A stretch of DNA of 64,000 nt from Amaranthus tricolor (lineage: Eukaryota; Streptophyta; Magnoliopsida; Caryophyllales; Amaranthaceae): the NCBI RefSeq assembly GCF_026212465.1, contig NC_080049.1, forward strand, positions 20,413,382 through 20,477,381, in the 5' to 3' direction. Under the pieces are notes generated by a model that worked only from the letters and a program-made list of their open reading frames with translations, searched no databases and was not told where the DNA came from. This document shows, in pieces, positions 22,331 through 34,785 of this stretch. A program made the position numbers and the translations under genes. Every line of letters starts with the position of its first letter. Positions within the stretch are counted from its first letter, which is position 1.

Positions 22331-23564
22331 AGCGGGCATTTTTTGAATCTTTGCATGTTTAAAGTTCCGTTAGCGTACTCATCCAACACACTGAATCTTT
22401 TTTTCTTCCAAAATTTAAATCCCAATGGTGGGGAATCAAAAAAACCTCAAATTATTTTTTTTTTCTCTTTGAGTGAAATTATTTTAGAAAATTACTTTTT
22501 GCACCCGATAAATAAGAAGTTAATATTAACCCAAACAACTTTTTTTATTTTTAAAAAGGCTTTTTTTATTTGTACATATATTTTAATATATTTTGAATTT
22601 TTTTTTTCTAATTCTACATAATTAATATTCAAGAAGTGGTGAAGAAAATTTTTTACTTCATTGATAGGATAAATTTTTAATATTAAAAATTCACTTGCAA
22701 AGAAATTTTTATTTCCATACCATATCTTAGTATCCCACAAAATCAAATGCCACATAAATCACTCAACCAAACAGTATCACCCAACTTTATACCTAATCTA
22801 CTTTCTAACTATTATTAAAAAAATCAAATATGTACAAATATCTTTAAAAAAAAAAAAACATGATCTAAGTTCTAAGCAAGAGTTCTCTTGATAGAAATAA
22901 TTATGTACCACCATCTAACTAAGTGCATACATTTGTAGTCTCAACTCTCATGCACACCTTATAGATTCCAAAACAAGAATTAAATGAAACTAAATCATCT
23001 GAATCGGTTTACGACCAGCATCTTCGAACAAATACTGACTTCATCACCCATCACTATTTTCAGAATTTGCCGAATCAGATGACTTTCCAGACGTTCCATT
23101 CTCAATGAAGCCGGAGGGGCGTCGTCAAAGAGACATGGAAACTAAATTCTCCAATCAAAACTTAAGGCACCAAAACCAGCAGTAAACAGGGCAAAGCTGA
23201 TTTCATCATACTCCACCGGAACCAAAAAACAAAATAAAAAAAAAACACACAATAGTTCCTAAATGTCTGGCATAAAGTCAAAACTACAAAAAAGAATAAT
23301 ATAAACAAAATTTTTTTTAGGAATCTTCTCCTGCAATCTATTTTTTCTGTATACTATCTTTTTTTGATTTTTTTTTTTGGGTTTTTTATGATTTAATGTT
23401 TTTTTTTATATACATATGGTCCTTCCATTCTGCAAGGCCATTGTTAGCAAACTAAGTGATTAAGATGAGTGAATGTTTAATGTTGGTTTTCCATGTCCGT
23501 GTGATCATATTATATATGATAAAATGATCCTCACACGGCAAAAGAAAAGGGTGGATGTAGGAGA
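22331..23564. other. AT-rich region and LARP1 3' flank
   Basis: From 22340 to 22860 only homopolymer-rich AT sequence is visible. From about 23400 to 23564 lies the probable 3' untranslated region of the minus-strand LARP1 gene. A short minus-strand stretch at about 23045-23125 reads like the tail of a protein (Ser-Asp-rich, ending at a stop), but its splice limits are unclear and it is not called. Confidence 0.4.
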
Positions 23565-26500
23565 TCAATGCTGAGTTGGAGTCTCCCCATCCTTGACAGT
23601 AGCATCAACATCAGATGATTGAACCTTTTTGGGATAATAACGCCCTAATAAATATGGCACTTGTAACTTGATCTCGGGGGGCAATACCCATCTTCTCCAA
23701 TCATAATAATATCTGAGTTTATCACCCTGCAATCAGAGAATCAAATGAACATGAATGAACCAAAGTCCAACGATGACCCAATATACACAACACAAGAAAA
23801 TAGATGGTAAGTATTACCTGTAATTCGATAAGAGTCGAATGGCACAAAGCATTCCTTACATGTTGAATATCCTCCGTCAATTTCTTAACCTGAAATAACA
23901 TTAGTACAACAAAAGTGTAAGAAAGTGTAAGAATGGAGTGAAAAAACATTGGTCATTGAGAAAAAAAAATACATACATGACACACCCAATTTTTTCATGA
24001 ACTTTCAAGTTTCAAGTACAAAACACCACAACATGAAAATTGAAGATCGATATGCAGAAATAAACCCAATGAACATCGAACAAAATTGCTTTCAATGAAC
24101 TTACTTTTTTAAAGCTTGCAATTAATTTAACAGAGATCCAACCATAATCATCCATATTTTCCCGCAGAAATAGGTCTGTGATTAAATTTTCATAACTGTC
24201 ACAGAAATAAAGTAAGATTCCAAAATAAATCAGTAAATGATCACAAAATCAACTGCTTCAGATAACTTTAAGCAATAAGATGAACTTCCCACATAAGTAC
24301 CTAAAGTAATAGTGTATCTGGTCACATATAGCAGCATACAACCGAGATATTGGAACAGGATAAAACACAGGCCAAGGAACATATGCGGCAAAAGGTGGGT
24401 GATTCCACATTGGATAATCTGAAACACAAAAACTAGTCAGATGTATACCAGTACGAAAGCCCTCATATCAACAAGTAATCAGCTAACTTACCAGCCATCC
24501 CCATAAAAGGCCACACAGGTCCAGGCAGAGAGGGCGGGGAAATGGGAAGAGGAGGGATCATGACAACATTCCTAGGCGAAACTCTTGGTTGTGTATTAAA
24601 GTCTCTACCATTAAAACTCCTTGAATGCTTCCAATCATGGTGCCCGCGATATTGGTCTCCAAGACTTCCCCCATCATTCTGAGGTGATCCATGGCCACGC
24701 CAATTTGACCCACCATCTATCCTCCTGAATGAGTTACTTTGTGAAGGTTGAGCCCCACTTGCATTCCTAGAAGTTGAGTCCTTATGACCATGGTTTTGAA
24801 TGTTAACCCTACCAAAACAATTAGAACCACCACTAGCACTAGGGTTTGAGAAACTCTGATTCTGACTATATGAACCTTTTGCTGGTGATGAAGATGGGTG
24901 AGAATAGACACCATTTGCCTGAGGGTTGCTCTGACTATCAGGTTCATTAGGTTTTTGCTGTGCAGGTCTTTCATGGTTAGACATCACATTATGGTTCATA
25001 TTACTAGTTGTAGGCTTCTGAGATGTTGAAAAAGATTGCAACTGCCATTGAGATTGTACTGGTGATGCTATTGACAATGATGGTGATTCAGTTCCAGTTA
25101 CCTGAAGTAATTTCCACAACCACAACATAAAAATAAAGACAACGAAATCATACCCATGATCTTTGGTTTCCCAGATTACACAACCACATGCATCAATACG
25201 CGAAAACATTCAGTTCCTCCATAACAAATACTACAATTAGGCCTCATTAGCATCACCATAAGTGCAAGATATATACCAAGAACTAAAGAAAAATGTTCGG
25301 ACATGTGAACCGAGGATTTTTCAATCAAAATTGACCTTCATCAAAACTGCAGCGATCCTAGAAGAGATAACTCAATCGATATAAAGAGAAGTACAGATGA
25401 CATTGTTTTGGTAATAAGACCAGAAAAGGAGTAAGAAAGAGATGAATGTAGGAAAATAAAATATACTATTTTCCTTATTTTAGGAAACTATGATTGTTCT
25501 GTTACTATTAGTTCTATTTTTAGGCTAGTGACTTATTAATGAAAGGTGTTCCTTATATTAGAAAAAAAAATATTTTGTTATTATTAATTCTATCTTTTTG
25601 CTACTGACTTACGTATAAATAGAGGTGTTACCTCTCAATAAAATAATACAATTTGAGTATTCAAAAATTAAAACTAAATTCTGCATTATTAAATTCTTTA
25701 AGGTATAACAGCCGATAATTTCCGATCAACTGGACACAAAAAAGCGGTTTCGCATAAAAAATAACTTATGGGTTCAAAAAAAATGGCATTCATGTCGAAT
25801 TAAAAAAAAAAAGCAGTGGGAAGGTCGGAAATAACCCACTTGTAACCCACCATCCAACTTCCTCAGCCCCAACTGCTGACCACCGTCCAACTTCCTCAGC
25901 CCCTGACCTTACCCTGAACCCTAACCCAAATTATAGTATGATTTTTCTTTAGACATACTAAAAAATTTGTGAAATTAAAATTGAAATATTTACTATTAAG
26001 TGTAGATATTACTAATTAAAAATGAAGGACAGTTTAGGGGCGGATCTAGTGTAATGTCAGGTCAACTTAAATTATGAAAAAATTTAATATTAATAAGTGG
26101 AGTTAGATGAGTTGGTAAAAGCAGAGGTCATTTAATAGGAAGGATAATATTAGAAGCTGCCACTGATATCTGAAGAGAAGAAAGTTGGAGGTGAACTTGA
26201 GTTATTGAAGATGATGAATAGGGTTGCTAGCATGCTCCTGCGATGATATTTAATTAGGCTTAGTTGCAGCCTTGCAGGGTAGGTTAGGTTTTGTTTGGTT
26301 ACAAATTGAGCCTTATTTTGTCTTGTTTTCGATTTCTCTACTAGATGATGTTATTTAATTATTTTTATTATTATATATCATATATAATAATATATTAATT
26401 ATAATAAATTAACAATAAATTCAATTTTAATACGCTGAATTTTTTAATTTTTAGAATAACATTTTAAGCGCGATTATAAAGAAAATCATTATTAATTCAA

Positions 26501-28741
26501 TTTATCGTACCATTCAGACCTCAAATTACTTTTGGAAATGACTTTTTGTGGTTTAGTGAGATAAGGTAAGCCTTAGATATTACTAGAGCTGTTTAAAAGT
26601 GACTCGACTCGAAAATCCGAATCGAAATCGAAAGTAAACCGATTCGAAATTTTTGATTTATCGAACCGACAGTACCCGAACCGAAATTGTACCCGAATCG
26701 GTTGACAACCGAAAATGGTAAAACTGAACCCAAGCTGTAACCGATTTTTGTAACCGACACATAACCGTTAACCGAGATTACCCGAATCATGCTCGAAATC
26801 GAAATCTATCCGGTTAAAACCGAATTAACCCGAACAAATTTTAGATTGAATTGCTGTAAACCTGAACCAATTTTTAACATAAAAGTATGATAGACTCATA
26901 TTCAATCATCTTATTTATTAATCTAATAAAGTGTTAGATATTTTAATAAATTAAATTTTATAAATACATGATTTCCTATATTTAGAGTTAATAATCAATG
27001 GTCAATGTTTATTTAACTACTTTAATAACGAATTAGATAAATATTGATAGAATTTTATAATTTTAATTTCCGGTCAAACAAGTAAAAGTAACAAAGTAAT
27101 AATGATTACTAATTGATTTGCATTTTAACTATTTTGCTTTAAATAAAGGGAATCTTGTCATCAATTAAAATTGACTAACAACTTAATTTGATATTGATTC
27201 GATCGATAGTAATTAGTAATACATAGTTGAATTTTACTTAAAAAAAAAACTCGAACCTATCTGTACCCGACAAAACCGAACCAATTAGTAATCGATGACA
27301 ACCCGAGACCTATTGACACTCGACACGAATTTCAACCGACACCGAACTGATGCTAACCTGATAGCTTGAATAACCGATCTCCAACCAAATCGTGACTAAC
27401 CGACTCGACCCGAGTGAGACCCGTTGTAACACACAGCCGAAAAATAACCGATCCGAAATACAATCGAACCGAATAACACCCGTCCGAAACCGATCCGATC
27501 ACCCGAATAAACACCTTTAGATATTAGTATAAGTTTTTTTCTTATGTTATTTTGACAATCAGAGTAGGAGTAGTTGATTTTTTTTGAGTTTTTTTTGGAG
27601 TGGGCAAGGTTATTAGAATTAGAATTTTACCATTGGAATTCTACATAGGATCGTTAACGGGTAGGATCGAAATCGAAAGAATCAAATTGTTGAGTCATAT
27701 AATTATATAAATATGCATTAGTATGCTTTGGATTAATGATTATTATCAATTATATTTATTCATTTTTTAAGTTTTAAGGTGTGGATAAAAATTTATTACA
27801 CTTTTTCAATTAAGTTTTGAAAAAGAATACTTTTAATAATTATTTTGAAACTCCAAATCAAGAATATATGAATGTTATAAAGGTATAGATATAATTAATC
27901 AAAATATAAACATTTATATATAAGTGAAATCAGAATTATATTTAATGGTATAATAATGGTTAAGTTTGTATTTTTTTTCTTTTAATTTTTTTCTACATAA
28001 TGGCAATAATACATTGCTTTCAAAATCTATAAATTTGACGTACAATTGGCTTATTTAGATCCACGTTAATTTTTTTTGGATCCTTATGGTAGTATATTAA
28101 ATTACATTACAATTTGTAAAACGAAATTAATTTTAACCCAATAATGCACTCGAATTTATATTTAAAAACATGTTTACGCAATTTAAAAAAACTCATCTTA
28201 TACAATGTCAATCATCAATCAACATATAAATATTCAAAATTAATTTTATAATAACAAAACCAATTCAAAAAAGATAAATAAATAAATAGAACAATAATTT
28301 AACCAGGAACCGTCATCTACGAACAAAAACAAAAGACCGTAAAAATTAATTAGGGTTGCAAACCTGAGGGGAGGAAACAGATCCAAATTTAGATACATTT
28401 TTGGATGAATTTGAAGACGAAGACTTGGGAGAAGTTTTGGTGGACGCAGAAAGAGCGGGCCAAACATGAGCAGGGCCCATAACATTTGATACAGGCCCAC
28501 CATTCTCTGACGGCCCATTAGAATGTATTACGTTCCACGCCAACTTCATGCCTCCACCTGCATTGCCAACATTATCGGAGTTTTCGGGTACCGAGGAACA
28601 AATTGTCTTCTCACCATCAATCATAGGTCTGATTATGTTGGATTCTGATCCTGGAACAATCTGAAAACGAGGTGAGGGAGTTTCTGCGGCGGTGGAGGTG
28701 GAGGAAGAAGGTGATTGATTGTTGTCAACGTTGTTCGCCAT
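23565..28741 (-). CDS. LARP1: La-related protein 1 (LARP1B/1C-like), 6 exons, 476 aa
   Basis: Six minus-strand exons join in frame with GT-AG borders: 28741-28364, 25101-24492, 24418-24301, 24195-24105, 23889-23818 and 23726-23565. The protein starts MANNVDNNQS and has an N-terminal region with AHVWPALSAST. A long Gly/Asn/Ser-rich low-complexity stretch with RG-type residues follows. The La motif (about residues 355-440) includes QIHYYFSYENLITDLFLREN, GWISVKLIASF and IELQGDKLR, with DWRRWVLP after it. LARP1-family proteins bind mRNA ends and regulate translation and decay in the cytoplasm; this role is from the family. The length fits plant LARP1B and LARP1C, which lack the C-terminal DM15 repeats of LARP1A. 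The C-terminus after the La motif is short and acidic. Intron 1 (3.26 kb) contains a hAT element. Confidence 0.9.
26584..27519. mobile_element. hAT-type element copy C in LARP1 intron 1, 936 bp
   Basis: The flanks gatattac (26576-26583) and gatattag (27520-27527) match at 7 of 8 bases. The ends are tagagctgtttaaaagtgac and the complement of taaaggtgtttattcgggt. It is the most complete member here of the family also found at 12426-13267 and 13384-14342. It has no transposase. Confidence 0.88.
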
Positions 28742-29100
28742 TCAAAAATAGCCAAAAGTAGGGTTTGCAGAATCGAATCTAAATCACTCGGGTGAAAACA
28801 TATGATTTAGGGTGGATTCAATCAAAGAAGAACAAAAAAAAAAACGAAAATTTTCTCTTTAAATCTAAGAGTACATGAACGAGAGAAGAGGGGAGTTTGT
28901 TATTCTTTGAACAAAAACGAGAGAAAAAAGGATTTCTTGCTCTCGTCCCTTACTCGGAATGTTTCGTAGGAGAAAAATTCATTTATATAGTTGTGTACGC
29001 ACATTTTATATTTCTTGTTGGGCATTTGGCAACTGCCGAGGCCCACGATACGGGTCAAAGTATCACGAAACAAGGAGTCTTTATTAATGACAAGGACTAA
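28742..29100 (-). promoter_or_regulatory. Probable 5' UTR and promoter of LARP1
   Basis: This sequence lies directly upstream of the LARP1 start codon. It contains purine-rich leader-like sequence on the coding strand and no other gene. No TATA box or transcription start could be fixed. Confidence 0.35.
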
Positions 29101-29119
29101 GTCGTGCGGTTTTTTTTTA

Positions 29120-29560
29120 GGCCTAGTAATTTATTTATTTATTTTTTTAAATGTGGATATATAATTTCTAAACTTAAATGATTAATTAATTTTACTCTAA
29201 GGCATAAAATGCTAATTTAAAATTTAAAATATCAATTTTAAGAAGTAAAAGTCCAATTTAAAAGTTTAAAAGGGGAATTTCAAATATTTTTTTATCACAA
29301 ATTTAATGTCTGAGTTATCAAACTTTAAAATTGGAATGAAAAGTTTAAGTTTTAAAATTGGTTATTTAAGTTTTAGAAATGGTCTTTAAGTAATTGAATT
29401 TGACAATCGCCTCTTTAGTCTTTAAATTGCCAAATTTCATGACTTAAAATGCTAATTTCAAAGCTTTGAATTCAAGTTTTGGGAATTGATTCTTTAAATT
29501 TTAAAATTGATCTTTTAACTCTTAAAATTGACCATTTGGATTTTAAAATTGGTATAGCTG
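29120..29560. repeat. Degenerate AT-rich repeat array
   Basis: Variants of a short phrase close to tttaaaattggt or tttaagttttaaaattg recur at irregular spacing through this stretch, in both senses. It looks like an old, decayed tandem array. Confidence 0.5.
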
Positions 29561-30761
29561 CTCCTTTAGTATAAATGTGGCTCACTTGCAATAGCTGTTC
29601 CTTTACTAGTTTGTTGTAATCTTCAGTTTTGACAATAAGACAATTTAAGTCAATTGAGTACTCTGAGTATTAGTTGCAATTGTGTCACCTTGTGTCAAAG
29701 ACAATCGACTTTCTTGAACCCAGCAATTCATTACCTTAGTTAGTAATAGTTGATTAACACACGCATCCATCTTACTATAGTCCAACCCTAACATTTTGGT
29801 ATACTTTTTTATTACATAAATTTTTCTGGAAATAAAGGATGAATCAAAATTAAAAGCCAGGGGCAAAGTTTCAAGTAACATTGAAAATGAATGGTCAGTT
29901 CAATTCCCACCTACTTTATTATGGAGCAATGTTACAATAAACGCAAGCCTCTTATATATTTTACTCCCTGGGAATAAATCTACTTCTAAATCTTGCATTG
30001 TTCAAATTCCTTAGGCATTTCATTATCCGCATCTTCAAATTCACCAAATCACTCTATATTAAAAGGGAATCTTGAATCATCATGTGATGTTGTTGCATCA
30101 AATAATAAATTAGCAAAATCATCATTCATCACAAAATTATCCGCATTCAAGTCATCCTTACTACTGTTGACTCTGATTTGTTTTTTTCATCACTAATACC
30201 ATGGTCATGGTTATGCACTCTCTCCATGGTGAACCCAAGGATCATATCCCTAAAAATGCCCCAACCTATCAAATGATTTTTCATTCATTAGTAGAAAATT
30301 GTCGTTTGTAACCCCCTGTTTGTAACTTTTATGATAACCAAAGATATAACTAAAGCTATTTGTATCTTTTACTTTAAAAAATGATAAAAAAAGAAAAACT
30401 TATATGTATCTTTTCTTCTGACAAACGATATAAATAATACTTATTTGTATGATTTTTCTTTTAAAGATAAAAATAGTTGTCCAAAAGGCGCATTGCCTTC
30501 TCTTTTCACACAAAATAAACAAATAATAGTTCAAAACAAAAAAGTAGTCGCCTCAAGAATGTAGAATGTTGCCTTTGGCTTCAATCTCAAAATGAAATTT
30601 CCTTTAAAAAATTCAATCTTACATGTTCTCCATGGCTCATTCTCAAAAGTTATTAGTTTATAAGTTTTCTTCCTTTTCCTTTCTCAATTTACTTTGAAAA
30701 TTAGGGTTTTGTTAAGGTTCATCTTAACACTAATTTTAATTTAGATTAACTTTTTTTTTTT
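29561..30761. other. No recognised gene
   Basis: There are short open stretches on both strands (for example minus 29645-29881) but no recognisable domain. A sequence near 30291 (cattagtagaaaattgtcg) resembles a CACTA-class terminus with one change; no partner end was found. Confidence 0.4.
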
Positions 30762-30833
30762 CAGCTTATTTGTGAAAATATATAGAGTAATGAGTATCAC
30801 GTATAAATATTTGCTAAAAAATGCTTCTAGGAA

Positions 30834-31005
30834 AAACGTTGACTAAGACATCGTTTTTAACACCTAATGGATGAAAGTCGTGTTTTGGTGTAACAAATCT
30901 AAAAACATTGTCTAAGACAACGATTTTACTAGTTCAAGGAAAATGCTATCTCAGACAACGTTTTTCAAGAACAGTAAATTTATTGTCTTAGACAGTGTTT
31001 TTACT
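30834..31005. repeat. Left subterminal palindromic repeats of the MULE
   Basis: Four diverged copies of a unit like aaaacgttgtctaagacaac, largely self-complementary, occur here. A matching set lies at 32322-32452 at the other end. They are probably transposase-binding or hairpin-forming sites, by analogy with other DNA transposons. Confidence 0.6.
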
Positions 31006-31419
31006 TGCCCAAAAACAAAGACAGTAGCTTCTTTCATTTCCTTATCCATTTCCTTCTTCCTTAAACAAACCCTAATTTTTCCAAATTCCCTCTATCCTCC
31101 TATAATTTCTTTCCCATTTCAGCTGTAATTAATCGAATTCTTCTCCATTTTAAGTTTTATTGTTGAATTTGATGTGTAAATTAAGGAGAGTATTTTTGTA
31201 ATTTAGTTATTTTCCATTGAACTTTTAGGGTTTGGATTTCTTGTAGTTGATTATTTTCTTATGTAGGAGTTAAAATTATCTTACTTGCTTCTATACATGA
31301 TCTAATTGAGTTAATTTTATAAACATTTGAAATTAATGGATTGTCCTTTAGTAGAGGTAAGAAAAGGCTCATTCTTATATAAGTGAGAAAGCTTTGAATA
31401 CATAAATGATATGAAAAAA

Positions 31420-32130
31420 GAAAAATGGTCCTTAGCATTTAACGTTTGTTTTCGGTATGGCAATGCTACTACCAACATGGTAGAGGTTTTTAATGGTGTC
31501 ATGAAAGGCACCATATTCGTACCTGTTGCAGCTATTGTTGAACATACTTTTACCATTAGAGCAAGTGGTTTGTGAAGAAAAGGGAGATCTCTAGAGAATG
31601 ACTTGCTGCTAATCATACATACACAGCCAACATTGAGAGAAAAATATAGGCAAACACATGTAAGGAAAGATATCATAGTTTGGAGCCATTTTACATAAAC
31701 CAATGGAAAATATGAGGTCACAATCGGAAAAGGTGAACTAAACACAAAGGCGGGAAATATTACATTATTAGCTTTTCAAACCGCACTTGTACATGTAAAA
31801 AGGTTCGAGTATTTCACTATTCATGTTCACATGTGCTAGTTGTATTTTCTACTTATAGCTTATCTGAAACTTCTTTTGTGGATCATTGTTTTTGCGCTAT
31901 TAGTTATATGAGGACTTATGAGACATATTTTAAATATGTGCTTGACTATACTCAACGTAGAGAATACAATGGCCCTCGCTTGATTGCTGATGCTAGTAGA
32001 GTACGAACTAAGTACAAGGTCAAAGAAGTGCATAATGAGACAGAGGACCATATTGATAGAGGAGTAAAATGTGGCCTATGCAACGGAACAGAACATAACA
32101 GACGTGTACACAACACCAAGGTGATTAATA
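31420..32130 (+). pseudogene. MULE transposase C-terminal remnant
   Basis: The plus strand at about 31435-31575 reads FRYGNATTNMVEVFNGVMKG and then PVAAIVEHTF, matching the conserved TTNMxExFNxVLKG block that follows the catalytic domain in plant MULE transposases. Further on, 31880-32130 gives MRTYETYFKYVLDYTQRREY and KCGLCNGTEHNRR, matching the SWIM-linked segment and the terminal zinc-knuckle-like KCGLC-x-GHNRR motif. The catalytic DDE core is missing and stops interrupt the frame, so the element is non-autonomous. Confidence 0.78.
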
Positions 32131-32530
32131 GCAAGTGTAACAATTTGTTTAATGTTTTAATGTGTATATTTTAAAGTTGAAGATTTCTTTATGTATTTTG
32201 ACTATGTATTATGCATTTTAATTATGTATTTGATGTTTAATGTTTAATGTTATATATATTTGATTATTTAAATACAAAAATTATATATAAGTTGTTGTAA
32301 TGAAGAAAAAAAATTATACTCAAGGAAAAACGTAGTTAGAGACAACGTTTTCCTTGAATAGTGAAAATGCTTTCTCAAACATCGTTTTTCTCTCTATTGC
32401 CTCAAAACCCAACTTCCAGCCTATTAGGTTTTGAAAACGTTGTCTAAGATAATATTTTTTCTAGAAGCTTATTTTTGCAAATATTTTTACATAACACTTA
32501 TTACTTTATATATTTCCAAAAATAAGCTTT

Positions 32531-33649
32531 TAAAAAAGAAAAAATCGATATTAATAATCGAACATTTCACCTATCCACTGTGAATAATCCCACCTTTTGG
32601 TTATTTTTTAATAATTTGACCTTTGCACTTAGTTTGCTATTAGCATAACCTTTTATTTTATAATAGTATAACTTTTGTCCTTTTGTTTTCTATCATCATA
32701 CCTTATTAGTATGCTGACAGCAAATTAAGGACAAATTTTGGTTTATTAAAATATAATCCAAAGTTGTGATTATTTATATCATATGGGTGAAATGTTGGAT
32801 TATCAATATCATACCCTTTTATATACTTTATACGAAATATGTGGCCAATTATGGTGATTGTGATGTCTATTTTTTTGAAAAAAAGTCATTATGTTTTTGA
32901 AAAAATAACGTAAAGTTAACAAAAACAACTTCTATTTTGTATACCATGTGGAAAAGTTAGAAGATTAAGGTCACCACATGAATTATAAAAAATATTTGTC
33001 TACCACGTAGAAAAGCCGATAATTCAGGGTTACCACGTAGAATTTCCCTTAAATCTTTATAATTTTTAGAAGCGCATAGGTCAATATATATTAATAATCA
33101 TTTTGATAGCGTAAAAAATCAAAGTTAACAAGTATAATAGAATAGAAATTCTTCCTTCATTTGATTGTATTCTTTTTTAACGTAATGGAAATAATTGTAC
33201 ATCTTATAGATTCCTTGCCCAATCTTATTCATAATTATGAATAAACCGCCCATTGTTGATGGGTTGATATTGATTATTGATATTTTTAGTAACTAACTAT
33301 TACATTTTCATCGATCATGCTTAATTTATTCTTATTTCTTCTGTTCTAGTCCACATGTAATCGTCGGGCAGTGTATATCGGGAAATACAATCTATTATTA
33401 TCCATATTTATCATATGTAAAATCTTACGCAACACAAGTCGGATGCCTATAAGCGACAAATTAAACATTGTAGTCACCTAGACGCACAAAAATGGCAGTT
33501 GTCTAATGTTTAGCAACATAAGTCAAATATATCATGTGTCGTCTTCTTGAATTTATATCAAGCTCTAATACGTTGGTTATCCTATTTTTCTCGAAGCCAC
33601 TAATCTATTGACTCAACAAGCCTTCTCAAATTTGGACTAGGGGCCATGT
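32531..33649. other. No recognised gene
   Basis: This is AT-rich sequence without domain-like frames or clear repeat ends. An accacgtagaa phrase recurs around 32970-33040. Confidence 0.4.
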
Positions 33650-33927
33650 AAAAAAACAAGACGATCCGTTACTGGCTTTCTCCTTCTTCTTGAGCCTTGA
33701 GGGCTCTTATTAGCTGGAAGTCCAAGAACTATCGGCTTCTTTTGAGATCACTTAGATCGCAAAGCTGTTAGAAGAACTTGGGAAGACAAAATTTAAACAT
33801 ATAGCTTTACAAGGCGATACTCAGAATTAGATTTCCACGAACAGAGCAAAGCATATAAAAGTAGATTGTCACTTTACTCGCGACAAAATTGTAAAAAGAT
33901 GAAAGAAAGGAGCTAAGGTAACACTAA
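33650..33927 (+). pseudogene. Copia RNase H fragment (plus strand)
   Basis: Translated pieces include IAKLLEELGKTKFKHIALQG and then NRAKHIKVDCHFTRDKI, the terminal part of copia RNase H (consensus RTKHIEVDCHFTRDK). Frameshifts and stops are present. The fragment ends where the LTR of an oppositely oriented copia element begins. Confidence 0.7.
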
Positions 33928-34356
33928 TGACAAAGAAGAATTTTTGTATTGATTGAATTGTTTAATACAGATTACAAGAGGTATTCATAAAATACCAAAC
34001 TAGAGTAAAAAAAAACTCTAACAACCTCAAGGAAGTTAGTTACAAAACAAAACAGAAGGAAACAAGAAACCACGTGCATAAACCACTTGCAATGACAACC
34101 TTGATCTTGTGACAGCAAACACGTGCCAATTCAATAATAGAAATATTCGCCTTGGTCTTCTGATAGATGACACGTTCAATACAGCTGTACTCTTCAAATA
34201 CCCACGTGCCACAGCTGCTCCATTCACTTGCACACATGCCACAAACATAATACAATAAATCCTTGCCATATAATCCTATGTATAGCAACATCCAAAAGTT
34301 AAGACTAAGCAAAGAAGATCAACTGCAAAACTCTTCCAAGCATATATCATAATATA
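33928..34356 (-). repeat. 3' LTR of a minus-strand copia element
   Basis: On the minus strand a polypurine tract (TTTGAGGGGG, complement of 34357-34366) directly precedes this block, and the block ends in ttctttgtca, as an LTR should. It follows the copia RNase H remnant at 34367-34785. The 5' LTR is not in the window. Confidence 0.65.
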
Positions 34357-34366
34357 CCCCCTCAAA

Positions 34367-34785
34367 CTAGGTGTAGGTTTTGTAAACAACTAGTTTGGAA
34401 AGTAAGTTATTTAGTTGATAGGAAGGAAGAATTTTAGTTAATATATCAACTAATTGGTTTTTGGTAGGCAAGTAAGTCAATTGAAGTAGACCTTCTAAAT
34501 TCTTTTCCCTTGTTAAGTGGCAATCAAGTTCAATGTGTTTGGTTCTCTCATGGGAAACAAGGTTTTTAGCAATGTGAATGGCTGAGATATTATCACAATG
34601 CAAAGTTACAGATTTTAGGTTAGTGACACCAATCTCTTGCAGTAGTGCAACAACCCAAGTAACCTCTGCAGCAGCATTAGTAATAGCTCTGTACTCTGCC
34701 TTAGAACTAAATCTAACTATAGTAGGTTGTTTCTTGGATTTCCAGCTAATGGGAGACTTGCCAAGAAGTACAACATAACTAGAGA
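34367..34785 (-). pseudogene. Copia RNase H C-terminus (minus strand, truncated)
   Basis: The minus strand encodes YVVLLGKSPISWKSKKQ, SSKAEYRAI, LHCDNISAIHIAKN, HERTKHIELDCHLTREK and LVDILTK, the ordered blocks of copia RNase H through the C-terminus. The frame is open, but everything upstream of the GYVVLLG-type block is lost at about 34785, where a plus-strand gypsy leader starts. Confidence 0.85.

Larger units (their letters stand above)
30762..32530 (+). mobile_element. Mutator-like element (MULE), about 1.77 kb, decayed
   Basis: The two ends are long imperfect inverted repeats of about 95 bp. The left one (30762-30855) and the complement of the right one (about 32435-32530) share cttattt, atatata-agtaat-agt, aaatatttgc and gcttctag blocks. 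Inside are remnants of a MULE transposase (31420-32130). The target duplication could not be defined because both flanks are A/T homopolymers. Confidence 0.75.

Noticed and set aside
23045..23125. Short minus-strand Ser-Asp-rich reading stretch downstream of LARP1
   Set aside because: No convincing acceptor or link to LARP1 was found, and the annotated last exon already ends properly.
24717..24974. Minus-strand 85-residue frame
   Set aside because: It overlaps LARP1 exon 2 in another frame.
31317..31745. Minus-strand 142-residue frame
   Set aside because: It is antisense to the MULE transposase remnant, whose conserved motifs are on the plus strand.
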